DNA from: Phellopilus nigrolimitatus
Lineage: Eukaryota; Basidiomycota; Agaricomycetes; Hymenochaetales; Hymenochaetaceae
Direction: 5' to 3'
DNA: 57,626 nt
NCBI GenBank assembly: GCA_021029095.1
Contig: JAJOHG010000160.1
Coordinates: 1-57,626, forward strand
The position numbers and the translations under genes were made by a program. Numbering within the stretch: the stretch's first letter is position 1; every line of letters starts with the position of its first letter. The notes under the pieces were generated by a model that was given only the letters and a program-made list of their open reading frames with translations, did not search any database and was not told the origin of the DNA. Of the stretch, positions 1 through 11,700 are shown piece by piece.

Positions 1-1590
1 CGGTCTGCTGTGCATAGCTACCGCTGCTGTATCCGCCTCCTCGATCTACACCTCCACCAGCCCAGGGACGAACGTGGACGCCTTCAACACCGCAGCGGTC
101 GCGGTTGACGCAGTGGAAGCGGGGTGCATCGGCGAGCTCGCGAGCGCGTAGGAGTAGGTATGCAAGGGGAGCGCACGGCGCGTGGCATACGCACCGCGGT
201 AGGGGGCCGCGAGGGTGTGCTCCTGTCTCTTCGGCTGCTGGTGCTGGTACTGTTCGGACTGTTGTTGCTGTTGGTGCTGGGTAGGCTCGACAGGCGTCAC
301 GGAGCCTAGGGACATGCACTCAAACACGCGCAGGCTCTGCGTACGGATGAGTACTGACACTCGTACGTCCAAGCAAAACGCTGTTCCCGTTAATGTTCAC
401 ATGGCGACGCCGAAGCAAGTGCCGCGCCGATATCGAGAGCGAGTCCCGCAGGCCGCTTCGCCTGACGGGCCGCGAACGTGGCCGAGGTCTGCGAGAACGC
501 GTCCGCCGCACAGCGCTTGGAGGAGCGCGGGCGCGCACCGTCGTACGCATATCTCGGGGAGGTCTGCGCAGACCGACTAGTAGTCGCGGACGCCGGGCCG
601 GCGGTCGAAAGGTGCGACTGGGAGGGCACGGCAAACGTGAAGGAGTACGCCTGTGCATATGCATAACCGCGCATACGGCGTGGGGAGGTGCTGCGCGCGC
701 GCTGCTGCTGCTGCGGGTGCTCGTGGTGGTGGGACTCCTGCGCGGAGAATAAGGTTGGCGTGGCGACGGGAGCGCCAGTGCATGTGCTCGCGCTCCTCAG
801 CGAGAACGAGTCCGCGGAGAAGGTTGAGCCAGGAGTCGTACGTGGGCTTGTCGACGAAAAGACGGAAGCCAACACCGAGCAAGAACTCGCGTTCCATTTT
901 GTTGAGCTCGTCGAGTGGGATTGCAGATACGTCAGACCATGTCTTGTTCGTATACGTATTACTGTAAAAAGTTAAAATCAAAATTAGAATAAATTAGAAT
1001 AAAAGACAAAAACATTGGTTAGAAGATTTTCAATACGCACTCGTCAACAAATTTATTCGCAAGCATGACAGCACAGACAGCGACGCGGAATTCACTACCA
1101 GGTTTCCCCAGAGTGAAGTCGTTGCGCTCTTTGAGGCGGAAAATGTAATGCAACGAGAGCACAATGACGCTCTGGCTGACCTGGGTGTTCTCGAGTAACT
1201 TCTGCATGCACGCAACAAATTCAGGGGACGCGCAGAATTGCAAGCTGGCCGTGCGCGCATTGCTTAATGGACAAGCTGCAAACGGCGGGGAGCCGGCACT
1301 CGAGGCCGAGTTCGAGCTCGTCCTGGGCGTCGTCCATCGGGTCGTACTGCTCGTCGTCGTCCTCGTCAATTGGAGAGGGCGAGGGAGAGGCAAGGAACGG
1401 AGATGCGCTCGCGGTCAAGGGAGAGTGAAGGCGCGACGGGCCCGGTTTTGAGTCGCGCCAGAGAGGCTCTGGGGGCATCTCATCGTCGGGTGGGGTCACT
1501 GCGCCATCAAAGCGAAACAAAATCGAATCATCTCGGGGAGGTTTGCGTAGACTGGCTCGTACTCACGGATGCCCACATCTGCGACGGCAT
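1..1590 (-). pseudogene. PCL/PHO80-type cyclin, frame-broken copy, runs off left edge
   Basis: Minus-strand cyclin-box gene of the PCL (Pho85-cyclin-like) family, which binds a CDK and sets its substrate choice. The cyclin box lies in two exons: about 1240-1030 (SQSVIVLSLHYIFRLKERN, GKPGSEFRVAVCAVMLANKF) and about 955-780 (NTYTNKTWSDVSAIPLDELN, FLLGVGFRLFVDKPTYDSWL), joined across a short intron. A Ser/Pro/Glu-rich head (about 1540-1260) precedes the box and a Ser/Ala/Gln-rich tail (about 790-50) follows. The likely ATG at 1590 leads into PSQMWASVSTS, but the head then needs a 1-bp shift near 1535. Further shifts are needed near 1250 and near 780, where the tail continues in another frame. 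Three shifts suggest a decayed copy, although sequencing errors cannot be excluded. The cyclin fragment at 44-46 kb belongs to a different PCL subfamily. Confidence 0.6.
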
Positions 1591-1851
1591 GTTAGTCAGC
1601 AGTGCAAGAACTACAAGACATGATGGTAGACGCACAGCTCGTATTGGCATATGCACAGACAGCACGCGTGTTGATTGACGCCCGCCTTGGGAGCCACCTT
1701 GTATTTGTATGCGTTTGATTCCGTCATCCTCACTTACTCAAGGGGGAAAAAAATACGGGGGAGCACACAATACACTATTGATATACGGTCATACACATAA
1801 TACATAGGACCCTTGGAAGAGAGGAGAGGAGAGGACTTAAAAAAAAACAAA

Positions 1852-3115
1852 TCAACTTGGCGAAGACTCTGGCGCCTCGCCCATGTTTTCATCTATGTCC
1901 TTCTCGTTGGCTGTGTAGCATCTGAGCTCCTCGTTCCAGATATACTCGTGCGAAAGTATGTGCGTCAAGGTCTTGGATGCACCAACATTCGCGAATGGCA
2001 CGCCTGAACGCGGGTCGCGGTAGATTGCGGAACGGCCGGTCAGGGGACACTTCGTGACTAGCCGAGCTAAAAAAGAAAATAAATGAACTTAATAAACTAA
2101 ATGCAAAAAAGTTCGATCCCTACAAAGAGGCTGATGTTTTCCAGAGTATACTTTTACTTCCGCCCAGTTCACGTGCCCGCCAAAGACGGTAGACATCGTC
2201 TCGCCCCATTCAGGCTTCGGTGCGCCCTCGCGCTGGTCAAGTTCGTGCACCAGGTAGTTCTTGTTCACCTTCTCGATGCGATATTGAGGTTGCGGTGGGG
2301 CAAGTGGAAGCGTATAAGGCGCTGAAGAATAGGAGCTTGATGTTAATGATCCAGCACCATAAGGCTGGTACGTCGCGTAGCTCGTCGACGCGCCCGGCAT
2401 GCTCGCCTGGTAACCGTAGCCGCCATAAGGACCATAGCCGTACGATGTCGGCATCGTCGGGCTTGGGTTCAAAGATTCAACCTGCACCTTCTCTTCTTCG
2501 GTGCGGCTGACCCAGTGGAGGACGGGACCCGCAAGTGACTTGTGCACGACGCGCGCACGCGCCCGCTTCTCTTCCTCCTGCTTGAGGTAGTCACGGTGCT
2601 CAATGATGTTGCCCTCCTCTGTGTCGAGTGCACGAGCGATAGGCTCCGCTTGCGTGTACGTGTGCACGATTTCCTTTGTGCGCTTCGGCATCACGACCTG
2701 AAAACAAATGTTACATACGAGGGACGGCAAAGAAAGAGAAACCGGAATGACGCCGCACCTTCCGCACCTCTGCATCCTTCAAGCGCGAATGCAGATTTTG
2801 CGAACTGAGAATCGTGCTCTTCCGACGACTCATGCGCTTTGATGATGTCTCAACGACCTTGCCCGTCTCCGCGTCGATGGCGACGCCCACAGAAACGCGC
2901 CGCCTTCCACGCACAGGCTTCCGCTTTGGCGCCGTCTTCGCGGTAGAAACAATTTTCTGTCGTCTCAGGGCCAGCGTGGACTGCGAACCTGGAGGAAGTT
3001 GATGTAAAGGTACGAGGAGCCGTGTGTGCACTTGCAGGCCGGTAAACAGACGATGATGGAGGGGGCGCCCGTAGTTCGCTGTCAAGTCTTGCGTGGGTAC
3101 AAAGCTGTCAATCAT
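1852..3115 (-). CDS. VPS72: VPS72/YL1, histone-chaperone subunit of SWR1-type remodellers (5' end uncertain)
   Basis: YL1 (Vps72) binds H2A.Z-H2B and helps the SWR1 complex deposit H2A.Z in chromatin. The YL1 core reads GKVVETSSKRMSRRKSTIL then RLKDAEVRK (about 2870-2760), joined by a clean GT-AG intron to VVMPKRTKEIVHTYTQAEP and ARALDTEEGNIIEHRDYL. A Gly/Tyr/Pro-rich linker follows (GYGPYGGYGYQ). A second intron (about 2113-2060) joins to the YL1 C-terminal domain, TKCPLTGRSAIYRDPRSGVP and SHEYIWNEELRCYT, ending at a TGA at 1852-1854. Both introns keep frame, so this part looks functional. The acidic N-terminal H2A.Z-binding stretch expected in YL1 is not visible. A frame rich in Ser/Pro continues to about 3080, and beyond it the model is unclear. 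The gene may be N-terminally truncated or have small 5' exons I cannot place. Confidence 0.8.
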
Positions 3116-3413
3116 ACTGAATTATAAGTTATTTTGAGGCGTGCTCACCTTGCTTCTTGTTTATCTCCATATGTCAGCTCCCTTCACGGCGTCCGCGAAA
3201 CCTCCCTGCAACTTGTCCAGCGTCATGGTCGGCTCATCAGTCGAGTCGGAATCGAAACGCGCTGCCGTTTATGCGTAAGTGTTTGCACTTTTATATACAC
3301 AAGGAGAATAAATTAAACTTACCAGTCGAATCCTTTTTTCGGGAGACGTGCGGTGAACCGCCGGTGCGACATCGACGTCCCCGCAGTGTTCCGACACTAT
3401 CGGGTGTCGACGG
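3116..3413. other. Unassigned stretch upstream of VPS72
   Basis: No convincing gene. On the minus strand there is a donor-like GTAAGT near 3320, and a short open stretch containing RFDSDSTDEPTMTLDKL (about 3258-3145) that ends at a TAA. It may hold decayed 5' exons of the YL1 gene. Confidence 0.3.
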
Positions 3414-3477
3414 CACGACTGGAAATGGATGACGTAGTGCGTACAGCGCGCTGTACACACTACGTCATCCAGTCGTG
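3414..3477. repeat. Near-perfect 64-bp inverted repeat (hairpin)
   Basis: The left arm CACGACTGG-aaat-GGATGACGTAGTG is mirrored by CACTACGTCATCC-AGTCGTG. The centre is the 16-bp perfect palindrome GTACAGCGCGCTGTAC. Only a short insertion in the left arm and single-base offsets beside the centre break the symmetry. It sits where the minus-strand VPS72 region gives way to plus-strand gene fragments. Confidence 0.85.
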
Positions 3478-3514
3478 TGTCACGTGGATCTGACTAAGCT
3501 CTGCGCTGCCCAGC

Positions 3515-3690
3515 GTGACCCCTCGACCGCCCGCCGACGGGCCCGCGCCGCCCACACCCGCCACGCCCGCGTCGACGTTCGACACCGCCGCACATCTACA
3601 CCGTCCCCTTCCTCACCCTCTACCCGCCGCTCGCCTATGCCTACCTCATTCGCCCCCCTCTGCACAGGACTTCGGCGTCGTCGATGAGAT
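3515..3690 (+). pseudogene. P5A-type ATPase (SPF1-like) N-terminal fragment, piece 1
   Basis: One plus frame reads HIYTVPFLTLYPPLAYAYLI after a Pro/Thr-rich start. This resembles the first membrane segment of P5A ATPases (Spf1/ATP13A1), which act in the ER membrane as helix dislocases. The frame stops near 3690. The matching continuation, FLACVSLGAGHAFSFLATR, reappears at about 4433-4490, after an intervening GH16 fragment. Identification rests on two short hydrophobic pieces whose order and spacing fit the family. Confidence 0.45.
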
Positions 3691-3789
3691 AGAGGAGGAA
3701 GAAGCAAGGGAACTCGCGCCCCCGCGCCCGCGCTTCCTCGCGGACTCCGCGGCGCACACCACTGGTCCTCGCAGGACTCCTCGCTCTAC

Positions 3790-4428
3790 GTGCCCAGCGA
3801 TGCCACCGACAGCGAGGCCGCGAAGGGGTACGCCAGCGAGGGCGCCGACGAGGAGTGCCGCGTCAACCCCACCCCGAGCCAGAGCCAGAAGCAGAAGCAG
3901 AAGCAGAGGAAAACGAGCAGCGTGAGCACGGGAAGGACGGCGGCGGGCCTTCCCCCGAGCGCTGCGCCCCCGTGCCCCACGCCGTGCGCCTACCCGCAGC
4001 CGCTGCAGGCGCGCGCGCCCTCCCCCGGAACTGGGAGCACGGTCGACGTCGCGGAGCGCCCGCCGCGCGCACACGCCCCGCCCTCCGCCTTCCGCACGCA
4101 GGGGCGCAACAGCTTCCCCGGGCCCGCCGCCGCCGTCGCCGACCCGCTCGTGGACGCCACCGGCGGGACGTGCAGCGGCGTGCAGAGGATCGAGCAGAAC
4201 CTGTGCTCGGTCCTGGACGACGACTTCTCGACGTTCGACACAAACTGGTGGCACGCCGATGTTGAGCGTGGCGGGTTCAGGTACGTTGTGTCCTTTGAAA
4301 AAATCTTGCGTAGTGCTTATCCGCCGCGGACAGCAATGGCGAGTTACAGATGACGACGGACACGTCCGAGAACCTCTACATCGAGAACGGGCAGCTGTAC
4401 ATCATGCAGACGCTCACGTTGGACGAGA
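3790..4428 (+). pseudogene. Glycoside hydrolase family 16 (beta-glucanase) N-terminal fragment
   Basis: The start of a GH16 catalytic domain, as in fungal cell-wall beta-glucan-active enzymes. It reads NLCSVLDDDFSTFDTNWWHA and DVERGGF up to about 4278. A short intron (donor GTACGT at 4281, acceptor CAG near 4335) is followed by NGELQMTTDTSENLYIENGQ and LYIMQTLTLDEIG. The catalytic ExDxxE segment, which lies further downstream in the family, is absent: at 4429 the sequence switches to a P5A-ATPase-like piece. The preceding 3790-4150 is low-complexity (Pro/Arg/Gln-rich) and not assignable. This is a truncated fragment and cannot encode an active enzyme. Confidence 0.6.
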
Positions 4429-4520
4429 TCGGCGCGTTCCTTGCCTGCGTCTCCCTCGGTGCAGGCCACGCTTTCAGCTTTCTTGCGACCCGCCTGCTCT
4501 CACATTCATCACATGCCGTG
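4429..4520 (+). pseudogene. P5A-type ATPase (SPF1-like) fragment, piece 2
   Basis: FLACVSLGAGHAFSFLATR is the second hydrophobic segment expected after piece 1 (3515-3690). It directly follows the GH16 sequence with no intergenic space. It is too short to be functional and is placed here because it fits the mosaic interpretation. Confidence 0.4.
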
Positions 4521-5366
4521 CGCCATCGCCGCCCGTATCTCCGCCGCCTCCGGGTCAAGTGCGCGGTCCACCTTCCGAACCGCGTGACCTTGGCTATGGG
4601 TATTCTCCTGCCGGGCCATCTCCGCAGACGAATGGTAACGGTGTTAGTGCGAGGCCCGGACAGCCTGGCGCACCTTCACGGCATTCATCACGCGGGTATT
4701 CGTCTCACTACGACCTTTCGGCGGCATCCCAATACCATCCGATTGGGAAGAGAACGGCGCGGGGACAGGGAGCGTGAGCGCGTGCGCCCGAGGAGAGATT
4801 CCGATCAATGGGGCTCCCACCGTCCGCATCGAATTTCAGCCATGCACACTCGCAGTCTCGCGGACCGGCTTTGCCGATATCTGCTCATCCGTATGAACTG
4901 CTTTCACACCAGCCGTCAAGAAGGAACATAATAGGAACACCGCCGTCTCTGCCGTGTCTGGATCCAGACTAGGCAGCCCAGGACATATCTTACCGCGGCA
5001 GCACTCCGTGAGTGGGCGCTCGCCTGTTGTCGGTCCCGCTGGTGTGACAGGACGGGCCAGCACTGGACGGCGAGTGGCCCATATGGAGAGCATCTTGAGG
5101 CCTTGAGCCCGCCCTTTAATGATGATTTGCTGCCGGCAGATTCGTCGCTGTCGATGGATTCGCCTCCACCGGCGCCTGCGGCTTGCCCGCGTGCACAAGC
5201 ACAAGCTCAGGCAGCGGCACCTAGCCGTCATTATGATCCACGGTTTGACGAGAGCCCACACGGAGCAATGGCGGAGCAAATAATTTGGGACAGGTTACGC
5301 ATGGACCGCGAGCGCGAGTACTCGCGCAGGCTGCGTCGGGATCCGCGCTGGGACCTGTCTTGCTGA
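4521..5366 (+). other. Unrecognised coding-like fragments (Ser/Pro/Arg-rich)
   Basis: Three plus-frame stretches look protein-like but match no family I know. About 4550-4745 holds RDLGYGYSPAGPSPQTNGNG. About 4795-4970 holds LPISAHPYELLSHQPSRRN and ends at a TAG. About 5103-5366 holds MAEQIIWDRLRMDREREYS and ends at a TGA. They could be successive pieces of one disordered protein interrupted by frame changes, possibly a regulator. No domain is visible. Confidence 0.35.
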
Positions 5367-6385
5367 CGGTGAGCGTGAGGGCGAACGCGCATGATGAGCC
5401 CGCCTCCGCCGAGCCATCGCAACTCGATCAGTGACGCGCCCGACCCGGCCTCGCGCCCCACGTCCACGCCCTCTCCCTCCACCTCGACCCCCACGCACCT
5501 GTCCTCCATGCCTTCGCGGCGCTCCTCGCCACTGTCCTCACCGCACTCTCCAACCGCACCTCCCTCGACTTTGTCATCCCACTGCCCGCCAGCTTTCGCC
5601 ACTTCTCGTGCAACCTCCCGCTCGACGACCCCGCCGTCTGCTCCTTCCTGCAGCGCCTCCCCGCCATGCGTGGGCGGAGCGTTGAGGGTGCCCGCTCCCG
5701 CGCCCGTGCTGCCGCCGTCCGCGCTGCTGCGGCTCGCGCTCTTCATGGGCACGAGCGTGCACCTCTACACCGACATCCATGCAAAAGTTTTCGTCTTCCT
5801 CTGGATCGAGCACATATAGCGAGACCGCGTCCGTCCGAGCTGCACCCACACTGCTGTCTGCTCTCCCTTCCACGCACCTTCCCATTCCTCATCAATGTGA
5901 CCAATCACTCCACCAGCAAATTCAAGCATAGATGCACACCCAAATGGGTCCATACCACCTCCCGCCCCTTGCACTTGCGCTCTCGCTCGCACTGTGCACC
6001 CCGGAGTGCGTGCACGAGCCCGCTGCTGAGCTTTGCAGACATGTACGGCGAGGTCGAAGGCCCATCAATGTCCGCATCCCACTGTCTGCTGCTGATGTAT
6101 ACAGCCGCCCCGCTGAGTGAGAGTGTCAACGGGTGTACCCGCGCAGATGCAGCAGCTGTACTCGCTGCCGCACCACCACCAGGTGGTGACCGTGACGTCA
6201 CTCACAAGCGCGCTCAGCGAGCCGCAGCCCGCGGCGTTTGCGAACGCGGGCCCACCGGACCTCACACATTTCTACAGTGTGGACACTGGGGGTGCGCTGT
6301 ACGCGTACTCACCTTTGTGCGACTCCAGTATGGTCAGTGTGCTCATGACCATTTGCATGTTTCCTGTAGTGTATATTTTCTTATA
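5367..6385 (+). other. Unrecognised coding-like region, frames broken
   Basis: A hydrophobic, folded-looking stretch about 5480-5680 (VLHAFAALLATVLTALSNR, SFRHFSCNLPLDDPAVCSF) does not continue in one frame. A second stretch, about 6150-6340 (LTHFYSVDTGGALYAYSPL), follows a His-rich patch. Neither is assignable. Base composition and broken frames resemble the captured fragments elsewhere in the window more than the intact genes after 46.9 kb. Confidence 0.3.
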
Positions 6386-6744
6386 ATGCATATGAAAGCC
6401 ATTCCACCAAACTCTGTGCTAAGCAGAAGTTCTACTATCCTGCCAATGTGTGCTCCTTAGAGAAAAAAAATAATTAAGAAAATAGAAGTAGTATGTAAAT
6501 AACAAGCAATGTAGTGAAATTGCTTTATATTTATTGATACAGCACCCTTTAACTTAATTTTTTTTGACATTCAGACAGAAATGCTATATCCCTACCCATA
6601 ACAGCAAAGACTTTGGATGGATGCATTGCAGAAAGAAAGTTACGGGTGAAATTCAAAAGTGAACATTGCTGAGGACCATCACCGGAAGATGCCGAGCGGG
6701 GGCTGTGAACGAGTGTACAATCTTACTTCGGAACGAGCTCAATT
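6386..6744. other. AT-rich gap before the copia remnant
   Basis: No gene seen. The short string TTTTGTACACTTTTTGTA at about 6739 also occurs near the 3' ends of elements A and B, which may mark a remnant of that family or be coincidence. Confidence 0.4.
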
Positions 6745-8989
6745 TTGTACACTTTTTGTAATGAACACTGCCACATCGGCACAGCCACTGCTGGTGAAAA
6801 CGCTCAGTTACAAAAAACGATTCTTCGTAAACTCAGTAATCGTAACTATGCCGCGTTCCTCAATGGACAAGTTGTGCCCATGACCCAATTCTCTGGCATG
6901 GTTAGCACCTGTCCACTCGACTTAACGCTCTGGCATCGCCGTTTTGCGCACTTGAATCATGGGGATGTCAAGAGACTGATCGATCATGACATGGTTAAGG
7001 GGATCATTGTGAAGTCTATGGAGTTGCCTGACCCAATCTGCGAGCCTTGCATTGCAGGCAAGCAGCATAGGTCGAATGTCTCAAGACTTGCATCTCATCG
7101 CTCTACTGGTCTGTTGCAGCTGGTCCACTCTGATGTGCATGGCCCTCTGCCAGTTCAAACTCGGCATGGTTATCGTTACTGGATCACATTCATTGATGAT
7201 TTCAGTCGGCGCTGGGGAGTCATACCCCTTAAAAAGAAAAGCGATGCATTTGACGCTTTCAAGCGCTACAAAGCACATGCAGAGAACCAGCTCAACCTGA
7301 AGATCAAAGCGACGCGCGATGACAAGGGAGGAGAGTACATGCCCAAGGCATGGGAGCAATTCTGCATTTCTGAAGGGATTCACCGGCAACACACTGTTCG
7401 TGATGAACCCCACCAGAATGGAGTAGCTGAGCGAGCTAATCGCACTTTGGCTGAGGGCATTACCACTATGCTAAACGAAGCACACCTGCCTGCCAGTTTC
7501 TGGTGGGATGCGGTCAATGCTTTTGTTCATGTGCACAATCGCTCTCCTACTTCTGCTGTCCAGGGCAAGACGCCCTATGAGCTGTGGCACAATTCCAAGC
7601 CGGATGTGTCGCATTTTCGAGTATTTGGCTGCACCTCCTATGTGCATGTCAAGAAAGACATGCGCAAACAGCTCCAGTCACACACGCAGAAATGCTCCTT
7701 CATTGGTTACCCTGAGAACTACAAAGGCTGGATTTTCTGGAACTCCATAACGCGCAAAGAGGTCATTAGTGACTCTGCTCAGTTTGATGAGCGCGTGTTC
7801 CCTGGAAATACCAGATCCCCTGTTGACTTAAGGGTTCCAACTCCTCCAGAGGCTACAGCTGTGCCGGAACAGGGGGGAGATGGTGATGTGGATGATGTTC
7901 CGCCACTTCTTCTCCCTGCTAATCCACCAGCTCCTCCTCCTCGTCCTGACACTCCTCCTCCTCGTCCCCCACCAGCTCCAGTCACTCCTCCTTTTCGCCC
8001 TGCACCACCTCCGGTGACTCCAACTCGGCCTGCTGTAAAGCGCGAGCGAGCACCATCTGATGTCCCTCCTGACCCTCCTGTGTCTTCTCCTTCTGCTCAC
8101 CCTCCTCCTGCGAAACGACCCAAGGAACCACCTGCTCCTACCTCTGCACCTGAGTCTACACCTGCACCTGAAGCGCCTTCTTGGCCTTCAACGTCTTGGC
8201 GCCCTCAGCCGCGTCCCTTGCATGGGTACAGAGATGCAGTGATTAATCCACTTGCAGATTATCCAGGTTGTCGTATTCCTAGGGCTCCAGCTGCACCAGC
8301 ACCAGCAGCAGCACCTACACCTGAGCCTGTGATTGAGCGCAGTGACGAGTTAGACATCATGTCTGAGGATGAGATGCAGGCTGAGGCACTTATGTTTGCT
8401 GGGCTTATGGACTTTGGGGCAAATGCGGCACTTGAGGACTGCTACATCAGTTTTGAGGACGCACACAATCATGTGTTGAAGTCTACAAACTGCTTTGAGC
8501 ATGTCTTCTCTGCGGAGGTGCGCACCCAGTATGGTCCTGAGCCAGTACACTGGAGAGACATCAAGGGACGCCCTGACGCTTCCCTCTGGGAACAGGCTGC
8601 AATGGACGAGTTTATCAGTCTTGTTGAGAATGGCACCTTCACCCCAGTCAGACTTCCTTCTGGTCGCAAGACCATTGGCTGTCGGTGGGTGTTCAAACTC
8701 AAGCGCAAGGCAGATGGCTCAGTGGACAGGCACAAGGCGCAACTGGTGGCAAAGGGTTACTCACAGCGCCCTGGCTTAGAGTTTGCACAGGTGTTTGCTC
8801 CTACTGCCAAGTGGGCTGCACTTCGCGCTATACTGGCCTTGGCTGCAATTGAGGACCTGGAGTTGTTCAGCATTGACATCTCCACTGCGTTCCTCAATGG
8901 TGACTTGGATCATGACGCCTACATGGATCAGCCAGAGGGGTTTGAGGAGTACTATGGCGCCGGTTTTGTGCTTAAGCTTGCTAAGGCAA
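6745..8989 (+). mobile_element. Ty1/copia retrotransposon pol, 5' part (integrase and RT start), truncated and interrupted
   Basis: One open frame of about 750 residues holds the end of a gag-pre-integrase domain (LTLWHRRFAHLNHGDVKRLI, then a C-x2-C pair), followed by the integrase core. The core shows HSDVHGPLP (first D), FIDDFS (second D) and NGVAERANRTL (with the E). A Pro-rich linker (about 7850-8200) leads to the reverse transcriptase start: WRWVFKLKRK-like CRWVFKLKRKADGSVDRHKA, then FSIDISTAFLNGDL. Gag, protease and the 5' LTR are missing. At 8989 the frame is interrupted inside an isoleucine codon by element A and resumes at 17105 with TATGGTCTTAAGCAAGC. The 20 residues of extra frame after 8989 belong to element A, not to the polymerase. 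Confidence 0.9.
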
Positions 8990-9411
8990 CTTGGGTAGTG
9001 GCCACTGCTTCGCATGGCAGGTTACGATCCCACGGTGGCTGATGCAGATATAAATAAAGGTTTGGTAATAACGAAAAAAATGGTAGTATGAAAAAGGTTC
9101 AGGTCTTATTCTGTTTTAGTAGCATGAAGAAAATGGGCAGATATGATGAGGATTTGATAATGGGAGGGCAGCATAAGCTGGTAAATGTAAGTTGTTGTTC
9201 TAGGTTGTAGGTTTAAATTACATATTGACTGTTATTCATACTTAACATTTGAGTAGTTTTCTTCATATTACTAATACTACTAATACAAATAAGTCCTGAA
9301 CCTTTTTCATACTACCAATTTTTTTTCCATTATTACCAAATTTTTATTTATATCTGCATCAGCCACCATGGGATTGTAACCTGCCATGCGGAGCAGTGGC
9401 CAGTACCCAAG
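8990..9411. repeat. 422-bp inverted repeat forming the 5' end of element A
   Basis: The first ~125 bases (CTTGGGTAGTGGCCACTGC... through AAAAAGGTTCAGG) are repeated in reverse at about 9290-9411, ending ...GCAGTGGCCAGTACCCAAG. A related 411-bp palindrome forms the start of element B at 32741-33151. It could be an independent MITE or an inverted duplication of the element's 5' end. Element C has the same 5' end without the palindrome. Confidence 0.85.
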
Positions 9412-9555
9412 TAAATTACTTTAAAGTGACACATATTGACGTGGTAAATATACAAGATGAACAGCAATCAGCAAATAATGAAGAGCAATTGCAAAAAATA
9501 CAGAAGTACAGTCCTCAGATCTCGATCCAATCAGCCTAGCTACTGGAAGTTCCTC

Positions 9556-11290
<1,735 letters not shown>

Positions 11291-11299
11291 TCGTGTATA

Positions 11300-11566
11300 C
11301 GCAGGCCCGATCGCTCCCGATCTGCAAGGACGACGAGGTACGCATCGTGCGCGGCAAGTACAAGGGGCGGGAGGGCAAGGTCATGCAGGTCTACCGCAAG
11401 AAGTGGGTGATCCACGTCGACCGCGTGCAGCGCGACAAATCGAATGGCGCGTCCGCGCCCATCGGCGTGCACCCGAGCAACGTCGTCATCACCACGATCG
11501 AGCTCGACAAGGATTGGCGCACGATCCTGGAGAGGAAGGACCGCAAGAAGAACCCGTCTGCCGCTC
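11300..11566 (+). pseudogene. 60S ribosomal protein L26 (uL24) fragment
   Basis: Residues after about position 50 of RPL26: [69 protein letters not shown]. This is the KOW domain that binds 25S rRNA near the exit tunnel. The N-terminal part and the start codon are absent; upstream is SWI3 sequence in the opposite strand. Frame is open through to the normal C-terminal region. Since RPL26 is essential and single-copy in many fungi, this is presumably an extra captured copy. Confidence 0.85.
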
Positions 11567-11700
11567 CCCACACATCGAGCACACGTAGCGGAATGCGTCG
11601 AGCAGGACGCCACACGTGGAGCAGTCCGTGCATGGGGGCGGCACGAGCTGCCGGACCTCGGGCGGGGTGTCCACAGTGCATGGAAGTGGGTTGGACCTCG
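11567..11700 (-). other. Cys-rich fragment, possible zinc-binding piece
   Basis: The minus frame contains [20 protein letters not shown] followed by C, with C-x2-C-x2-C ... C-x2-C spacing that suggests a zinc ribbon. It lies between the RPL26 and LHS1 fragments. I do not recognise the family. Confidence 0.35.

Noticed and set aside
3646..4254. Long minus-strand frames opposite the GH16 fragment.
   Set aside because: They are GC-rich antisense shadows without protein character.
8990..9043. Extra residues at the end of the copia frame (about 18 codons after 8989).
   Set aside because: They are translation of the element's 5' end. The same peptide appears at 35093-35145 behind the transposase fragment for the same reason.
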